DNA of 64,000 bases. Origin: Mercenaria mercenaria. Its lineage: Eukaryota; Mollusca; Bivalvia; Venerida; Veneridae. Positions 11,332 to 23,790 of the stretch are shown piece by piece; position 1 is the first letter of the stretch; each line of letters begins with the position of its first letter. The stretch covers positions 77,493,501 to 77,557,500 of the forward strand of contig NC_069364.1 of assembly GCF_021730395.1 (NCBI RefSeq), given 5' to 3'. The notes below the pieces were generated by a model. The model ran no database searches. It saw nothing but the letters and a program-made list of their open reading frames with translations, and had not been told where the DNA came from. The translations under genes and the position numbers were made by a program.

Positions 11332-12535
11332 ATTATGCCCCCCTTTGAAAAAGGAGGGGTATATTGTTTTGCAGATGTCGGTCGGTCTGTTGGTCGGTCG
11401 GTATGTAGACCTATCCGTTTCCGGATGATAACTCAAGAACGCTTGGGCCTAGGATCATGAAAGTTGATAGGGAGGTTTGTTATCACCAGTAGATGACCCC
11501 TATTGATTTTGAGGTCTGTATGTCAAAGGTCAAGGTCACAGTGACCCTGAATAGTAAAACGGTTTCCGGATGATAACTCAAGAACACTTGGGCCTAGGAT
11601 CATGAAAGTTGATAGGGAGGTTGGTCATGACCAGCAGATGACCCCTATTGATTTTGAGGTCAGTATGTTAAAGGTCAAGGTCACAGTGACCCTGAACAGT
11701 AAAACAGTTTCCGGATGATAACTCAAGAACGCTTAGGCCTAGGATCACGAAAGTTGATAGGGAGGTTGGTCATGACCAGCAGGTGACCCCTATTGATTTT
11801 GAGGTCAGTATGTCAAAGGTCAAGGTCACAGTGACCAGGAACAGTAAAATGGTTTCCAGGCAATAACTCAAGAACGCTTGGGCCTAGTGTCAGGAAAATT
11901 GATAGTTAGGTTGGCCATGACCAGCAGATGACCCCTATTGATTTTGAGGTCAGTATGTTAAAGGTCAAGGTCACAGTGACCCTGAACAGTAAAACAGTTT
12001 CCGGATGATAACCCAAGAACGCTTAGGCCTAGGATCACGAAAGTTGATAGGGAGGTTGGTCATGACCAGCAGGTGACCCCTATTGATTTTGAGGTCAAAG
12101 GTCAAGGTCACATTGGCCAGGAACAGTTAAATGGTTTCTGATCTTCTTGTCCAAAACCATAGGGCCTAGGGCTTTGATATTTGGTATGTAGCAAAATCTA
12201 GTGGTCCTCTACCAAGATTGTTCAGATTATTTCCCTGGGGTCAAATATGGCCCCACCCCTAGGGTCACATGGTTTATATAGCCTTATATAGGAAAAAGCT
12301 TTGAAAAACCTCTTGTCCAAAACCACAGGGCCTAGGGCTTTGATATTTTGTATATGACATCATCTAGTGATCCTCTACTAAGATTATTCAAATTATTCCC
12401 CAAGGGTCAAATATGGCTCCGCCCTGTGGGTCACATGGTTTACATATACTTAATTACAGTGTGCATATAATTTCTGTTCCTTGTGCAATTACTAAATGCA
12501 TCAAGGGGGGCATTTCGTGTTCGACGAGCTCTTGT
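11332..12535 (+). mobile_element. TATGCCCCCC-type TIR element carrying a 145-bp array
   Basis: It starts at TTATGCCCCCCTTTGAAAAA with its own hairpin partner GGAGGGGTATA, and ends near GGGGGGCATTTCGTGTTCGA (about 12507-12526). A regular 145-bp array fills 11417-12141. A segment of a different repeat (TCTTCTTGTCCAAAACCA type, about 12140-12430) is inserted before the right end. There is no coding capacity. Confidence 0.65.
11417..12141 (+). repeat. 145-bp tandem array, 5 units
   Basis: GTTTCC opens units at 11417, 11562, 11707, 11852 and 11997, an exact 145-bp spacing. Each unit has ATGATAACTC (or a variant), AGTTGATAGGGAGGTTGGTC and AAGGTCAAGGTCAC. Units 1-4 end in the palindrome AGGTCACAGTGACC; unit 5 does not. 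Confidence 0.93.
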
Positions 12536-13480
12536 AGTATACCATTCTTGTCCAAATTATTGCCCAAAGGTAAAAGAAAAATGGCCACAACCCTGTGTCT
12601 GACATGCTCTTACTATAGGCTTTTACATTAGAAACTTCTGTGAATCAATAATAACTAAAGCCTTGATATTTTGCCTGTGATATCAGATTTGTAATGTTTA
12701 CTGTAATTGTTCAGATTATTGCCCTAGGTTCAAAAGTGTGTGTGACATGTATATTATATAGGCTAATTAACATAGAAGAAACTTAACTTTGTACTTACAC
12801 AAACACACTCGAAGCATTGTACACAGGTGAGCGCTCTAGGGTCAATGACCCTCTTGTTAAGATACAGCCTTGAAATTTGGATGACATGTACAGTTTTGCA
12901 CAGCAATCATAAAACTGACTTTCATTGACCATGAATATGACCTTCTGACCTACTTTCTTATATTTTAGCATCAGTTCACCATTTTAAACATGTTGCTCAT
13001 ATTACTCAGGTGAGCGATTTAGGGTCATCATGGCCCTCTTGTTGATAAAGATATTTCATATAAACGGAGTTTTTTACTGAATTGTTTCAAATGATTATAA
13101 AACAAAGGCGTACTAAGAATTTTAGTCACTGAGTCAGTTGGAAAAAAATGAGAGTAAGATATATTAATACAGACCATCTTTCCAGGAAGGATTGTTAATA
13201 TGTTTTACTTATATATATATACTTATATAGTCCAGTTAGACTATAACATTGATTTGACTGAGCCATCAATATTCTACATAAACAAGTTAGTTTTAAACTT
13301 GTCATATAAGATACAATAGCAACCATTGTATGACCACCCTCGGCATACCTTTAAACCAAAACTGAACTTTTTATTTTCGGTGGGTCTTGCCAAATAAATT
13401 CATAGAATAAGGTCTGTATTTGCTTAAATATCTGTGCTAAAGGATTTTGTGCGGATGTAAAAAAATGTGTTAGTAAAGGT
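12536..13480. repeat. Repeat ends, then plain spacer
   Basis: Two ends of the CTCACCTGAGC family (CCTCTTGTT at about 12849 and 13032) lie in the first half. From about 13045 to 13480 I see only AT-rich sequence with a short TA run near 13209. Confidence 0.5.
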
Positions 13481-15410
13481 AAACAAGAGGGCCCTGAAGG
13501 CCCCGTATCGCTCACCGGAAGTGAGTAGGTCAGTAGGTCACATTCATGGTCATTGAAGTCAGTTTTAAGATCTGTGTGCAAAACTGTACATGTCATCCAA
13601 ATTTCAAGGCTGTATCTTAAAAGACAAGAAGTAGGTCAGTAGGTCACATTCCACATGACCAAGACTCGAACTTGACCTAAAGATCATCAAGGTTAACATT
13701 CTGACCAAGTTTCATGAAGATACAGTCATAAATATGGCCCCTAGAGTGTAAACTAGTTTTTCCTTTGATTTGACCTTGTGGTCTAGTTTTTGACCCCATC
13801 TGACCCAGATTGAATCTTTATTTAAAGATAATGAAGATTAACATTCTGACCAAGTTTCATTAAGATATAGTGATAAATGTAGTTGGTCAGAAAGATGATT
13901 AGGGAGGGCAGCTATAAAGCTATGATTAACAACAATAATAATAATGTTAACCAGATGAGTACGTCACTCTTTGTTCAGGGTAAGTAGTAGCTTTAACCCA
14001 GCTAGAAAAAATATTTTATGTATAATTCCTATCTAGAGTGCTACAAGCTTTACCTTTGATTTGACCTTGTGACCTAGTTTCTGACTCCACTTTACCTAGA
14101 TTTGAACTTGACCTGAAAATCATCAAGATTAACATTTTGACCAAGTTTCATAGAGTAGAGACTTACCCTAAGTCAACTTTACACGAGGGAAACAATCTAT
14201 TTATATAGTGAAATTGATGAGTGAACACCGTTTGTTAATCCTTATCCTGTCCATGTTATACCAGTGCAATTGAAAAGTAAACTATCTATGTTAAATGCTC
14301 TACATGATAACACAGTCGTGCATCTAACAGAAAATTGATTTCTTTGATTTTCTCATATTTCTAGATATTTTCTCATACCTTGACACATATATAATGGTAG
14401 TAGAGATTGTTCTCTTTCCAGCAGTAGCCTTTACAACATATTTTACCTTGTGAAATTCTGTGGGTTTTAACATTTTCAAACAATCGTCTGTTTGTTGACA
14501 AATTTCAACACAGAAAATGTCACACTTTCCCCAGGGCAATATTTTATTTGATCTTTACATAGTTTTCTGTTCAGATTGCTAATCCATGTGGCAATTATGA
14601 ATGCTTTTTCCCTGCCCAGAGGAAAAAAGTGCATAGTTTGCATGAGGTTCTAGGTCAATAGCCACCAAAACCTACCATAAAGTCTTAGCGAAGTTGTCTC
14701 CCTATTTTTTTCAAATATTTTACCCAGGATTATTTTTTCAGCTCAAATTACTCTTTCAGAAAATGATATTTTAATTTTTTTTCAGTTTAAGTACTTTAAT
14801 GCAGTTAAGTATACATATATGTAAAGTAGATCCGATCCTACTTTAAGTTTGTATTTTTAGTTACACTGCCTACATAGAGATATCATAAATGTCGCCTCTG
14901 GAATGTTAACAAGCTTTACATTTGATTTGACCTGGTGACCTAGTTATTGACCCACCTGACCGAGATTTAAACTTGACCTCAAGATCATCAAGGTTAATAT
15001 TCTGACCAAGTTTCATTAAGATATGGACATGAAAGTGGCCTCTAGAGTGTTAACTAGTTTTTCCTTTGATTTTACCTGGTGACATATTTGTTGACCCCAC
15101 CTGACCCAGATTTGAACATTACCTAAAGATCACCAAAGTTAACATTCTGACCAAGTTTCATTAAGATAATATTATAGTCATAAATGTGGCCTCTATCTTT
15201 GTTTTGACTTGGTGACCTAGTTACTGACTCCACTTGACCTACATTTAAGTTTGACCTAAAGATCATCAAGGTTAACATTCTGACCAAGTTTCATTGAGAT
15301 ATAGTCATTAAATGTGTCCTCTAGAGTGTTAACAAGCTATTCATTTGATTTGACCTGATGACCTCGTTTTTGACCATAGATGACCGAATATCGAAATCGT
15401 CAAAGATTTT
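13481..15410 (+). repeat. AACAAGAGGG-type repeat block with ~144-bp units
   Basis: It starts AACAAGAGGGCCCTGAAGGC and continues TATCGCTCACC. It holds repeated units with CTGACCAAGTTTCATTAAGA, GAGTGTTAAC and TTTGATTTGACC; unit landmarks at 14894, 15038 and 15318 fit a period near 144 bp. A non-repeated stretch (about 14165-14875) interrupts the array. No gene is seen. Confidence 0.7.
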
Positions 15411-15645
15411 ATTTAGAGTAACAAAAGATTGTTCAATGCCTTGAAAAGCTCACCATTTTCTAAGAACTGTTACATACCTTCGTTTTGATGAATTTGCAAT
15501 GTCACGGTGCTTACATTTCACATAACTAGATGGAATATATTTTTAGCAATTGTTTATTTTTATTTCTTTACAAACGTTATTCATTTTTAACACAGGGGGA
15601 CATGTGCAACTTTGCTCGGTATTTGCTGCAAAATATATACCCCTA
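15411..15645. other. 5' flank of esterase gene 1
   Basis: AT-rich sequence. From about 15610 it becomes alignable to the flank of esterase gene 2 (from about 25725), marking the left edge of the duplicated unit. Confidence 0.5.
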
Positions 15646-15650
15646 CGTGG

Positions 15651-15660
15651 ATAAATATAT
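15651..15660 (+). promoter_or_regulatory. Candidate TATA element, esterase gene 1
   Basis: GGATAAATATAT lies about 190 bp before the ATG. It is conserved at the equivalent place before gene 2 (25937), which supports a core promoter or short 5' UTR start here. No transcript evidence is available. Confidence 0.4.
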
Positions 15661-15839
15661 ATGACAACAAAGGTCAATGTAATCGTATTTGACGAGATAT
15701 CAGAGCAGTAAGGAAACCTATGTGATAAGAGTATAATTTTGTAGGACAGGAGATAAAATATCTACGAAGTTAGAGAGATCTGTAAAATAAGTGTGATTTT
15801 CGTTAAAAAGCGATTTTAACTAAAGGAAATTCCACTGAA

Positions 15840-18800
15840 ATGTTTGAAACAAGACACAGACAAAGTCTCTTTCAGACATGCTTTGTCTGTTTATTTTTCA
15901 CAATTCCAGTATATGGACGAACTGTCATTGTATCAACCAAAGTCGGTAAAATTTCAGGATACACTAAAGATTTACAAGCTGACGGAAAAGCAAAGACTAT
16001 CTCAAAGTTTATGGGAATTCCATTCGCAGAGACAACTGCTGGGCAGAACCGTTTCCTAAAGCCGATCCCAAAGGCGCCCTTCAACAATACCTTTGATGCT
16101 ACAGGTGGTCCAATAGGATGCATACAAAGCTCCAATAAGGCAGCACAGAGAATATCTAAGATTACAAATTTTTCGGAGGACTGTTTGAATTTGAACGTGT
16201 ACGTACCACATGACTTTACAACAAATGTGAGCCTTCCGGTGATGATATGGATATACGGAGGAGGGTTTAACGACGGGGCTTCGGCACTTTACCGAGCGGA
16301 CGTGTTAACTGCATTTACAAATGTAATAGTCGTCACAATTAACTACAGGCTTGGGATGTTTGGTTTCCTTCAAAGTGATGATGGTAAACTTCCTGGAAAC
16401 CAAGGCCTTTGGGATCAACACCTGGCAATCAAATGGGTCCATGATAACATTGCACCATTTACAGGAAATCCAGGCCAGGTGACCATTTTCGGTGAATCCG
16501 CGTGCGGGGCATCTGTCTTGTTCCAGGCTCTGTATCCAGGAAATAAAGAATATTTCCAGAGAGTTATAGCAGAAAGTGGATCTCCACTCGCAAACTGGGC
16601 AACAATTCAAGAACCAAACGCAAAGCTGTTCGCGAAAAGTGTGGGATGTGACAGAAGTTCAAATTGGGTTGCATGTATTAGATCAAAATCGACATCCCAG
16701 CTCCAAATACCAAGAACAGCGTCTAATGCACTGCATTTTCGTCCAGCAGTTGATGGCGACTTTGTCGCGGAGATACCAGAAGATATTCTCTATGGAAATA
16801 ATTCAAAATCATCAGCAGCACGAGAGTTTTATTCCTCACTTGATATTCTCTCAGGTGTAAATAATAAAGATGGTGCGTTATTGATGCTCGCATTATGGCC
16901 AAGAGTTCTGGGATACTCTGATTTAAACAGTCCAAAGATCACACGTGACCAGCTAAATAATATAGTCGTACCGCATACGATAGATGATATTTTATTACCA
17001 AAGGACAACCGTACAAGAGATATTCTCCAAAAACTTTTGATTTTTGAATACACAAATTGGACGGATCCTGATTCGTTCGAGTCAACAAGAACCAGCACAG
17101 TGAGCCTATCGAGTGATGCTGGTTTCTTTTCGCCAGCTATACGTGCAGCACAGGCTCATGCTATGGCGCAGAATGGAAAGACATATTTCTACGAGTTTAG
17201 TGTTCCGATAAAGAACCATGACATTAAAGAAACACCTTCCTGGATTATAGGTATAATTTGTTAGTTTTTAAGATGTTGATTTTGAACTTATACAGACACT
17301 AAGATTGCACCGATCATCAAAAATTGAAGATAAAATTTCAGTTTTAGATAGAACTATGGGCCAGCTCGAAGGTCGAAATTAAAATTTTTAAAGCTAAGAT
17401 TGAATTTCGAGCCAGCTCAAAGCCTCATATTTAGTTCATACTAATTTATTATTTCAGCTCGGCTGTGATGAAAACTTTAAGCTTATTTCAACCACTCTGT
17501 AGGTTCGCCTGAGAAAAAAATGACATATTTGAGTTGTTAGTTTGCATGGTATGATGTTGTAGCTCTTTATATGTATGTTTTCTTTATTAGTTGTACAACT
17601 TCTTGACAAGATGGTAAAGTGAAGATAGTACAAATGGTATTAGGGTAATTCTTTGATTTAGACAGAATACAGAATGTTACTGAGCTTGCTGCACATGTCA
17701 CTCAAAATATCACAAACACGCCGCTTGTCCTGGTAGATGATATAATTTACTTGTTTGAACATTTTTCAGGTTCTAACCATGCAGACGAATTAAGGTTTGT
17801 GTTGTGTGAACCATTATTTGGCAGCAACGAAAGCACTTTCACCGAGGACGATAAACGGGTGTCTCGAGCGGTTGCCACGTTGTGGTCAAATTTCGCAAAA
17901 TCTGGGTAAGGATAACAATTTGATTGCTCGTGTTCATTAAACTGCATAGACTATATTTTCCTAAGATTAGATAGTATAAGATCTTTTTTACTGACAGTAT
18001 GTCTGTGTTAATTAATATTTACCTTTTACAAATACTGTTGAACCTGCCGCAGCGGCCACTTGTATCAAGCACTCATAAGGATTTCCCAAATTGACATTCT
18101 GTTCTAATTTCAACATCTCTTTAACTATCCACCTGCCTTAATAAATGTATTTCATGCATGCCGGACAGGAGTTTTTGCCAGTGCTAGAAAAAATAGTCTT
18201 ACTCCATGGGAAATAGAATTTCGCACGTGCTATAATTTATTAAGGAAGGCGTAAATTTTGCGCTACTGTAATAAATAGTGCTTAAAAGAAAAAAACATTC
18301 GATTTACCTTTTCTTCTATTTATTGAATAATACGGCATGCAAGAAAAGTCGAAGGCGAGGATAGAAATCTGACTCTCGGGTAATTGTTTTTGGGGTAAAT
18401 CGGCAATGCCTCGTTACCGTCTAAACAGTATCCTCGAGTCAGACATTTTCACTTTAATTCAGTGAAATATTCACAAAGACTGTGATAGTAAGTGTTCTAA
18501 ACGCAGGGTATTTTATTAAATGCGGAGTTTCATGTAGAGCTAGCATTACTCATAAACCAGTAAAAACTATTTCTAAGACATGGAGCAATGCTTGGTGACG
18601 AAAGAAGTGAAGTTGGAAATATGGTCAATGAGTGCCGCGCTTTGGAATCTGAAAGCACAGTTTCACGTCGAATGTGCGTCTGATGGAAGTGTATTAGTGG
18701 GAGTTTTTTTTCCTGTGAATAATACAGATTCATTGTAGATCTATTACTCAAGCGGATTTAAGACAATACCAATATGAAAAAACAAAATGATAAAGGAGAA

Positions 18801-19150
18801 TAGTTGATCTGCCGGATGTTCGAACGCACGACTCCCACAATATCACTACTTCACAGAGCCTATGCACAACCATTTTAGATAATTGTTATATTTTTTTTTT
18901 TTGCAGGAATCCAAACACACCGGAAGACGCTACGAAATACATTCATGCCACGTGGCCAGAATACACAATGACGTCACAGAAGTACTTCCAAATATCTTAC
19001 CAAATGTCGCTGTTCTCCGTCAAAGACTATTTTTATGCAAAGAGAATGTCTTTGTGGTCTGAATTAATTCCAAAGATAAGAAAAATTGTCATTAACGACA
19101 ATGTGCATATACCTCACTTTGATTTATCCGGAATTATTTTTGGTAAATGA
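15840..19150 (+). CDS. Carboxylesterase/cholinesterase-family secreted protein, copy 1
   Basis: Three coding exons, 15840-17250, 17770-17905 and 18907-19150, join in phase (1, then 2) to give 596 aa, a normal length for type-B carboxylesterases. The first ~26 residues are a signal peptide. Family marks: an AET..GQNRF stretch near 63-72, EDCLNLNVYVP (signature 2), the oxyanion-hole YGGGF, NYRLGMFGFL, and the nucleophile elbow with Ser220. The acid is Asp344 in GVNNKDG, where cholinesterases have Glu. The His is H474 in SNHADE, encoded at the start of exon 2. Oddity: the elbow reads GESACG instead of GESAGG (Cys222 replaces Gly), so catalysis may be impaired or altered. There is no HDEL-type retention signal, GPI tail or membrane segment, so it is probably secreted. 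AATAAA at 19304 is the likely poly(A) signal. The substrate cannot be told from sequence. Confidence 0.9.
17251..17769 (+). other. Intron 1 of esterase gene 1
   Basis: GT at 17251, AG at 17768-17769. It aligns with intron 1 of gene 2 except that the 75-bp SINE fragment at 27836-27910 is absent here. Confidence 0.8.
17906..18906 (+). other. Intron 2 of esterase gene 1
   Basis: GTAAGG donor at 17906; TTTTTTGCAG acceptor ending 18906. It aligns over most of its length with intron 2 of gene 2 (28323-29440). No separate gene is seen. Confidence 0.8.
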
Positions 19151-20490
19151 ATGTGTAACCTGACACGTTATTAATTTTTTATCCATTCAGTATGAACAGA
19201 ATTTAACACATCCGGATACTTCATTTACAAAGGAGGAATTCAAGTGTTATTTGGGCTGCTTAATTTTGATCTAAAAAGAGGAACAATCACGGTCAACGCA
19301 ATGAATAAAAAATATTTAAAATAACTAAAAATGAAGTTACTTGTTTTATTACAATGTCGGTGACTCGGATCGCAACATTGATGGCAAAGTGGGAGAGGGG
19401 ATGGGCAACCCCAAGTTATTGTTTGTTTTGTTGTTGTTGTTTTTTTCACCACTTGAAATGCATACATTTGACAAAAGGTCCTATATTACCTTACCGATGG
19501 ATTATTTGACCATATTCGCAAAGATAATTTTCAGTGCTCTATATGTAACTTGGGCTTACCATACTGAGATATTGAATTGGTCCTATGGAGAGACGGAAGT
19601 TCATTTTCATGGTTTTATAGTTAATAAATCAGAGAAATGTAGATGAATGATAATGATTTCAAACAAATACCTCCGAAATGTTCCAGACTGTGCAATGTTT
19701 GTCCATTCTATTTAAGAGATGAGGGTGAGCATGCTCAGAGACCTTTGGCAGGCCTACAACTTCAAAATTCTCAGCCACGCCCCTGTACAGTGAATAAGCA
19801 CTTCTCAACGCTGATTTGTTTATTGGGTGTTACAAATGCAATATTCATAAAAGAATCATTAAAACCTAAGTCCAAAACAGGTCTGGAGTTATTTAGAACT
19901 GTAGATGTAAGTGACGTGTTTTGAAAGCAGGTCGGTATATATCAACCAGATGAAATTCCCCAATTTACGTAATTCGAATGATTATATCTCAGCATGTGTA
20001 CCGAGATAAAATACGTATATATAGATCTTACAGCTCACATAAACTGCAGAAGCACTAAAACCATTTCCAGGTATGTCCAAAATTGGAAGTTACGATTTCG
20101 ACCACCATTCACAAAGTTGTCACAATAACCTCTCAAGTTGCTGTTTTGCAATTCAGCACTTTTTTGCGCGGAATGCGACCACCTGTATGTCCTTGGCATG
20201 TTTAGATCGACATACTGCAAGTTTTAAATCCCATCAACTACGTTGTTTCTAGCAATTCAGGATAGCTCACTTGACTGTGGTAAAAACAGGTAAATTCACT
20301 CTGTCAGTGTTTGACGAGCATAGCTGAAATCAAATCAATCTTATTACGTCTTTTTAATATAATATGTGACCGATTATTTAAGATAAAATTGTACTTTTTA
20401 CCATGTAATTACACTTTTTTTTCGCATAAAACTCTATGGAACGCATAAGCTGCCTTTTGTTTGGACATTTCATATCTATTACATCACGGA
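19151..20490. other. 3' flank of esterase gene 1
   Basis: Similarity to the flank of gene 2 runs to about 19410, with weaker matches to about 19530. A TTG-rich simple stretch lies near 19425-19445. Open frames here show no recognisable coding character. Confidence 0.5.
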
Positions 20491-20492
20491 CA

Positions 20493-20644
20493 GGCACCAA
20501 AGTAGAATCACCGACCTTCCGTAAGCCAGCTGGATGACTTCCTCACATGAAGAATTCAACACACCGATTGGGGCTTGAACCCACATCGATGAGGGGCAAG
20601 TTATTTGAAGTCAGCGACCTTAACCACTCTGCCATTGAGGCCCC
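20493..20644 (-). mobile_element. tRNA-headed SINE
   Basis: On the minus strand it reads GGCAGAGTGGTTAAGGTCGC (A-box-like) and GGGTTCAAGCCCC (B-box-like), then GAATTCTTCATGTGAGGAAG and CCATCCAGCTGGCTTACGGA. It is a 5' fragment of the SINE family also at 23791, 46331, 54822 and 59400. Confidence 0.8.
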
Positions 20645-21600
20645 TTATTATGTCAAAGTGTGATGCATGTTAACTTGTCAGAACAGTGTCTTATTATGTT
20701 AAAAAGCTATGTTTTTATGTCAAAATGTGGTGTTAACATGTCGAAACAGTGTCTTGTTATGTTAACTAGCCGTGCGGATATCTTGTCAAAGTGTGATGTT
20801 AACTTGTCCAAATAGTGACTTATTATGTCAAAAAGCTGTTTTCATGTTAAAGTGAGATGTTAACGTGCCCAAATAGCGATCGATTTAAGTTATCTACCTA
20901 TGTTGACATGTCAAAGAGTGATCTTGTGCAAATCGTGTTATTATGTTAAAAAGCTACGTTATCTTGTTAAAGTATCATGTGATTTTGTCTACCGAGCGTG
21001 CTATTATGTTAAAAAGTTATGTTATTTTGTTAAAGTCTCTGATCTTGTCTACGGAGCGCTCTATCGTGTAAAAAATTAGTTATAACTTGTCAAAATAGTG
21101 TCTTATTATGTTAACGAGGCATATGTTATTATGTCAAAGTGTGGTGTAAGCTTGTCGAAACAGTGTCTTATTATGTTGTCAAAATACTGAGTTATCTGTT
21201 ATCTGTGTACCAAGCGTGCTATTATATTGCAAAAGCTGTTATCTTTTTAAAACAGCTTGTTAACTTGTCAAAAAGGCGTTTGATTGTTATGATGCTATGT
21301 TATTATGTCAAAGTGTGATATTAACTTGTCCAAGTAGTGTCTTATTATGTTAACAAGCCATATTATCATGCTGTAAACTGTAGTTTTAAATTGTCAAAAC
21401 AGTGCTTTATTATGTTAAAAAGAAATGTTATCATGCCAAAGTACCGTGTGATCTTGTCTATCGAGCTTGCTATTGTGTTAAAAAGGTATGTTATATTGAA
21501 ATGTGGTGTTAACGTATCAAAACAGTGTTTTACTATGTTGACAGGCTACGCTGTTATGTCAAAGTGTGATGTTAAGGCCTATGTTATTTTGAAATTATGA
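20645..21600 (+). repeat. Degenerate satellite, ~60-bp units
   Basis: Repeated phrases TTATTATGTTAAAAAGCTA, TTATGTCAAAGTGTGATG and TTAACTTGTCAAAACAGTG alternate for about 950 bp with a loose ~60-bp period. The same units recur at 25095-25400, first in this orientation and then inverted. Confidence 0.8.
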
Positions 21601-21763
21601 ATTAGGTGGGTGGGGTACATGATATTATTTCTGATAAATTTCGGAGTTACTGTAAAACAAGCGTTATTCCAATGTGAAAATACATCAAAACCATGAAGAG
21701 CTGAACTCTTACTTTAATTTAAAAAGTAAAGTGGGAAAAGTTATCAGTATGTTCGTGTCACAA

Positions 21764-21856
21764 TTTTCGGGGTAAGTATTCTATGTCATCGTGCATAACT
21801 GCAAAAAACTATAACATACATAATAAAGCTAAACTATCCGTGTAAATGAGCTGAGA
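21764..21856 (+). repeat. Left arm of inverted repeat between the esterases
   Basis: TTTTCGGGGTAAGTATT (21764-21780) and GTGTAAATGAGCTGAG (about 21840-21855) both recur exactly in inverted orientation at 24917-24933 and 24841-24856, with nearly the same spacing (76 and 77 bp). Confidence 0.75.
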
Positions 21857-22041
21857 GCTATTTTTCTATTTCCGTTTATTACTTTTCTAAAAAACACATT
21901 ACAATTTACCAGGTGTTGGCAAAATTTGTCATTTTTGTGCACATGCCTTTACACATGAAAGTAGTCCGAACTATAGGTATGGTGTGCGAGAGGGGCCTGA
22001 GCGCTTACGTAGTGCTCATTTACAGGAATTGTACTGCTCAG

Positions 22042-22045
<4 letters not shown>

Positions 22046-22112
<67 letters not shown>
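22046..22112. repeat. (TA)n microsatellite
   Basis: Uninterrupted TA dinucleotides for about 66 bp. Confidence 0.98.
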
Positions 22113-22113
<1 letters not shown>

Positions 22114-22439
22114 GAATTTTATAGGTAGATAAAATTATTTATGTCATTGCTGAACATTTGGAGCAAATCGGTCCTATTCTGAAATATGTTTAATTTATAT
22201 ATACGGTAAAAGCCAATCAATTAATTCCTTTTATACCGTTGAACCAATCGTGAAACGGCATCTTCCTTCTTCGTCAGCATTCAAGAGTGATAGCACGCTT
22301 CTTTCTTTAATTTTATTTTGGCTAATTTCTGGTTTTATCTTACCACACATCCCATTCCACCTCCTCTTTCAGTGACAATTTTCTAATTTTGAAAGATTTC
22401 TCTTAATATGCAAATTCATCTACATTTCTTGATATGCTT

Positions 22440-22755
22440 TCGGCGGTTATATCCGCCCTAATATGTGAATATATATATTTGTTATGGTATTGGACTGTAA
22501 CTCCATTCAGATATGAGAACATATCTATTTGTTAAGGACGGTATGTTTCGCCCAGATATGTGAAAATATAAATTTGTTAAGGTATTTTTCGGCGGTATTT
22601 TCCGCCCAGACATGTGAAAATATATATATATTTTGATGTATTGTTTTGCAAAGGCGGTATTTTTCGCCCAGATATGTGAAAATATATATTTGTTAAGCGG
22701 TATTTTTCGCCCAGATATGTGAAAATATATATTTGTTAAGGTATTGTTCGGCAAA
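22440..22755 (+). repeat. Minisatellite, ~45-65 bp units
   Basis: Repeats of GCGGTATTTTTCGCCCAGAT followed by ATGTGAAAATATATATTTGT and GTTAAGGTATT. About five units vary in length; the last two are nearly identical. Confidence 0.85.
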
Positions 22756-22759
22756 TAAA

Positions 22760-23790
22760 TATTGCCCTTTTTCAGTCAACACTTAGTTCACTCTTATATT
22801 TTCCCATACATAGTCTCAGGGTCAGTGCTTCGTTGTGAACAGATGCACATAAATAACTTTATCATAAGTCCGCAAAGTGCAACAAAAGAAATAGCAGTAT
22901 CAATTTTGTAATAATATTATTTATTTACAAGGTATGTCTGACAAGTGACATCGAGAATTCTAACTTTAGAAAGCTGCATATTTCAAGTACCAGATTTTTT
23001 CCACTTTGGTTAAAAAGAGTTTTTTACAATAGATAATGACTGACTACAGAAGGTAATAAAAATACCATTGACCTAGAGAATGCTACAACCTACTAAACTT
23101 CAGAGTTTGTTTAAAATTATATTGCTTTAATTTTATTTGACGTTTCCTTTAATTTAAGGTGAAAAATAAACTAGAACTCTATGATAAAAATCGAATAAAT
23201 CATTCCGAACATGTTAGACAGTTAGAAAGCAAACATATCGTACGTATTATTTAGCATGGATGATTTGCACTGTGAATATATACTGTGTGCGCGTGCGTGT
23301 GTACGCGTGCGTGTTATTTAAATGTGTCACGTTGTATTTGTTACTACATCTGCTTGTAGCAAGATACTTCGTGTATACGTTACAAGAAATAAACTTTGAA
23401 TCTTTGAATCTTTTACACTTAACATTTAATTCCACAAGTACACACACATATACATATATATTTACCTTTACCCTTTATACAATGGGAATATGTTTGTTTT
23501 TCCTGTAAGATTAAAGCATTAACCCCTCGTGAAAAATAATGCATGTGGCGTTCACTGTTGATATATAATTGTAATATTATATTTTGACGTTACACTGAAA
23601 CAAAACAAACCCTTTTTGCATATTCATTTACATAAAACAAACAAACAAAAACGGGAACAATGTTTATTTTGTTTGATTGAGAGTAACACCGAAACGACAC
23701 AGTGAACTTTTCCCAGGTTTTATTGGTGGGGAAAGGCTCCAGGGGTCCCTCCAGACATTTTTTGAGGCTCATACTAGTATTTAGATCGAG
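22760..23790. other. Spacer, nothing recognised
   Basis: AT-rich sequence with a short GTGCGTGTGTACGCGTGCGT stretch near 23290 and CACACACATATACATATA near 23442. The open frames around 23250-23500 are compositional and show no conserved character. Confidence 0.5.

Noticed and set aside
19643-19924. 93-aa frame after esterase gene 1
   Set aside because: No splice or promoter context, not conserved after the second esterase copy, no recognised domain.
21337-21600. 87-aa frame
   Set aside because: Satellite sequence read in one frame; the repeated residues mirror the DNA units.
22482-22754. 90-aa frame on the minus strand with repeated residues
   Set aside because: It is the minisatellite at 22440-22755 translated.
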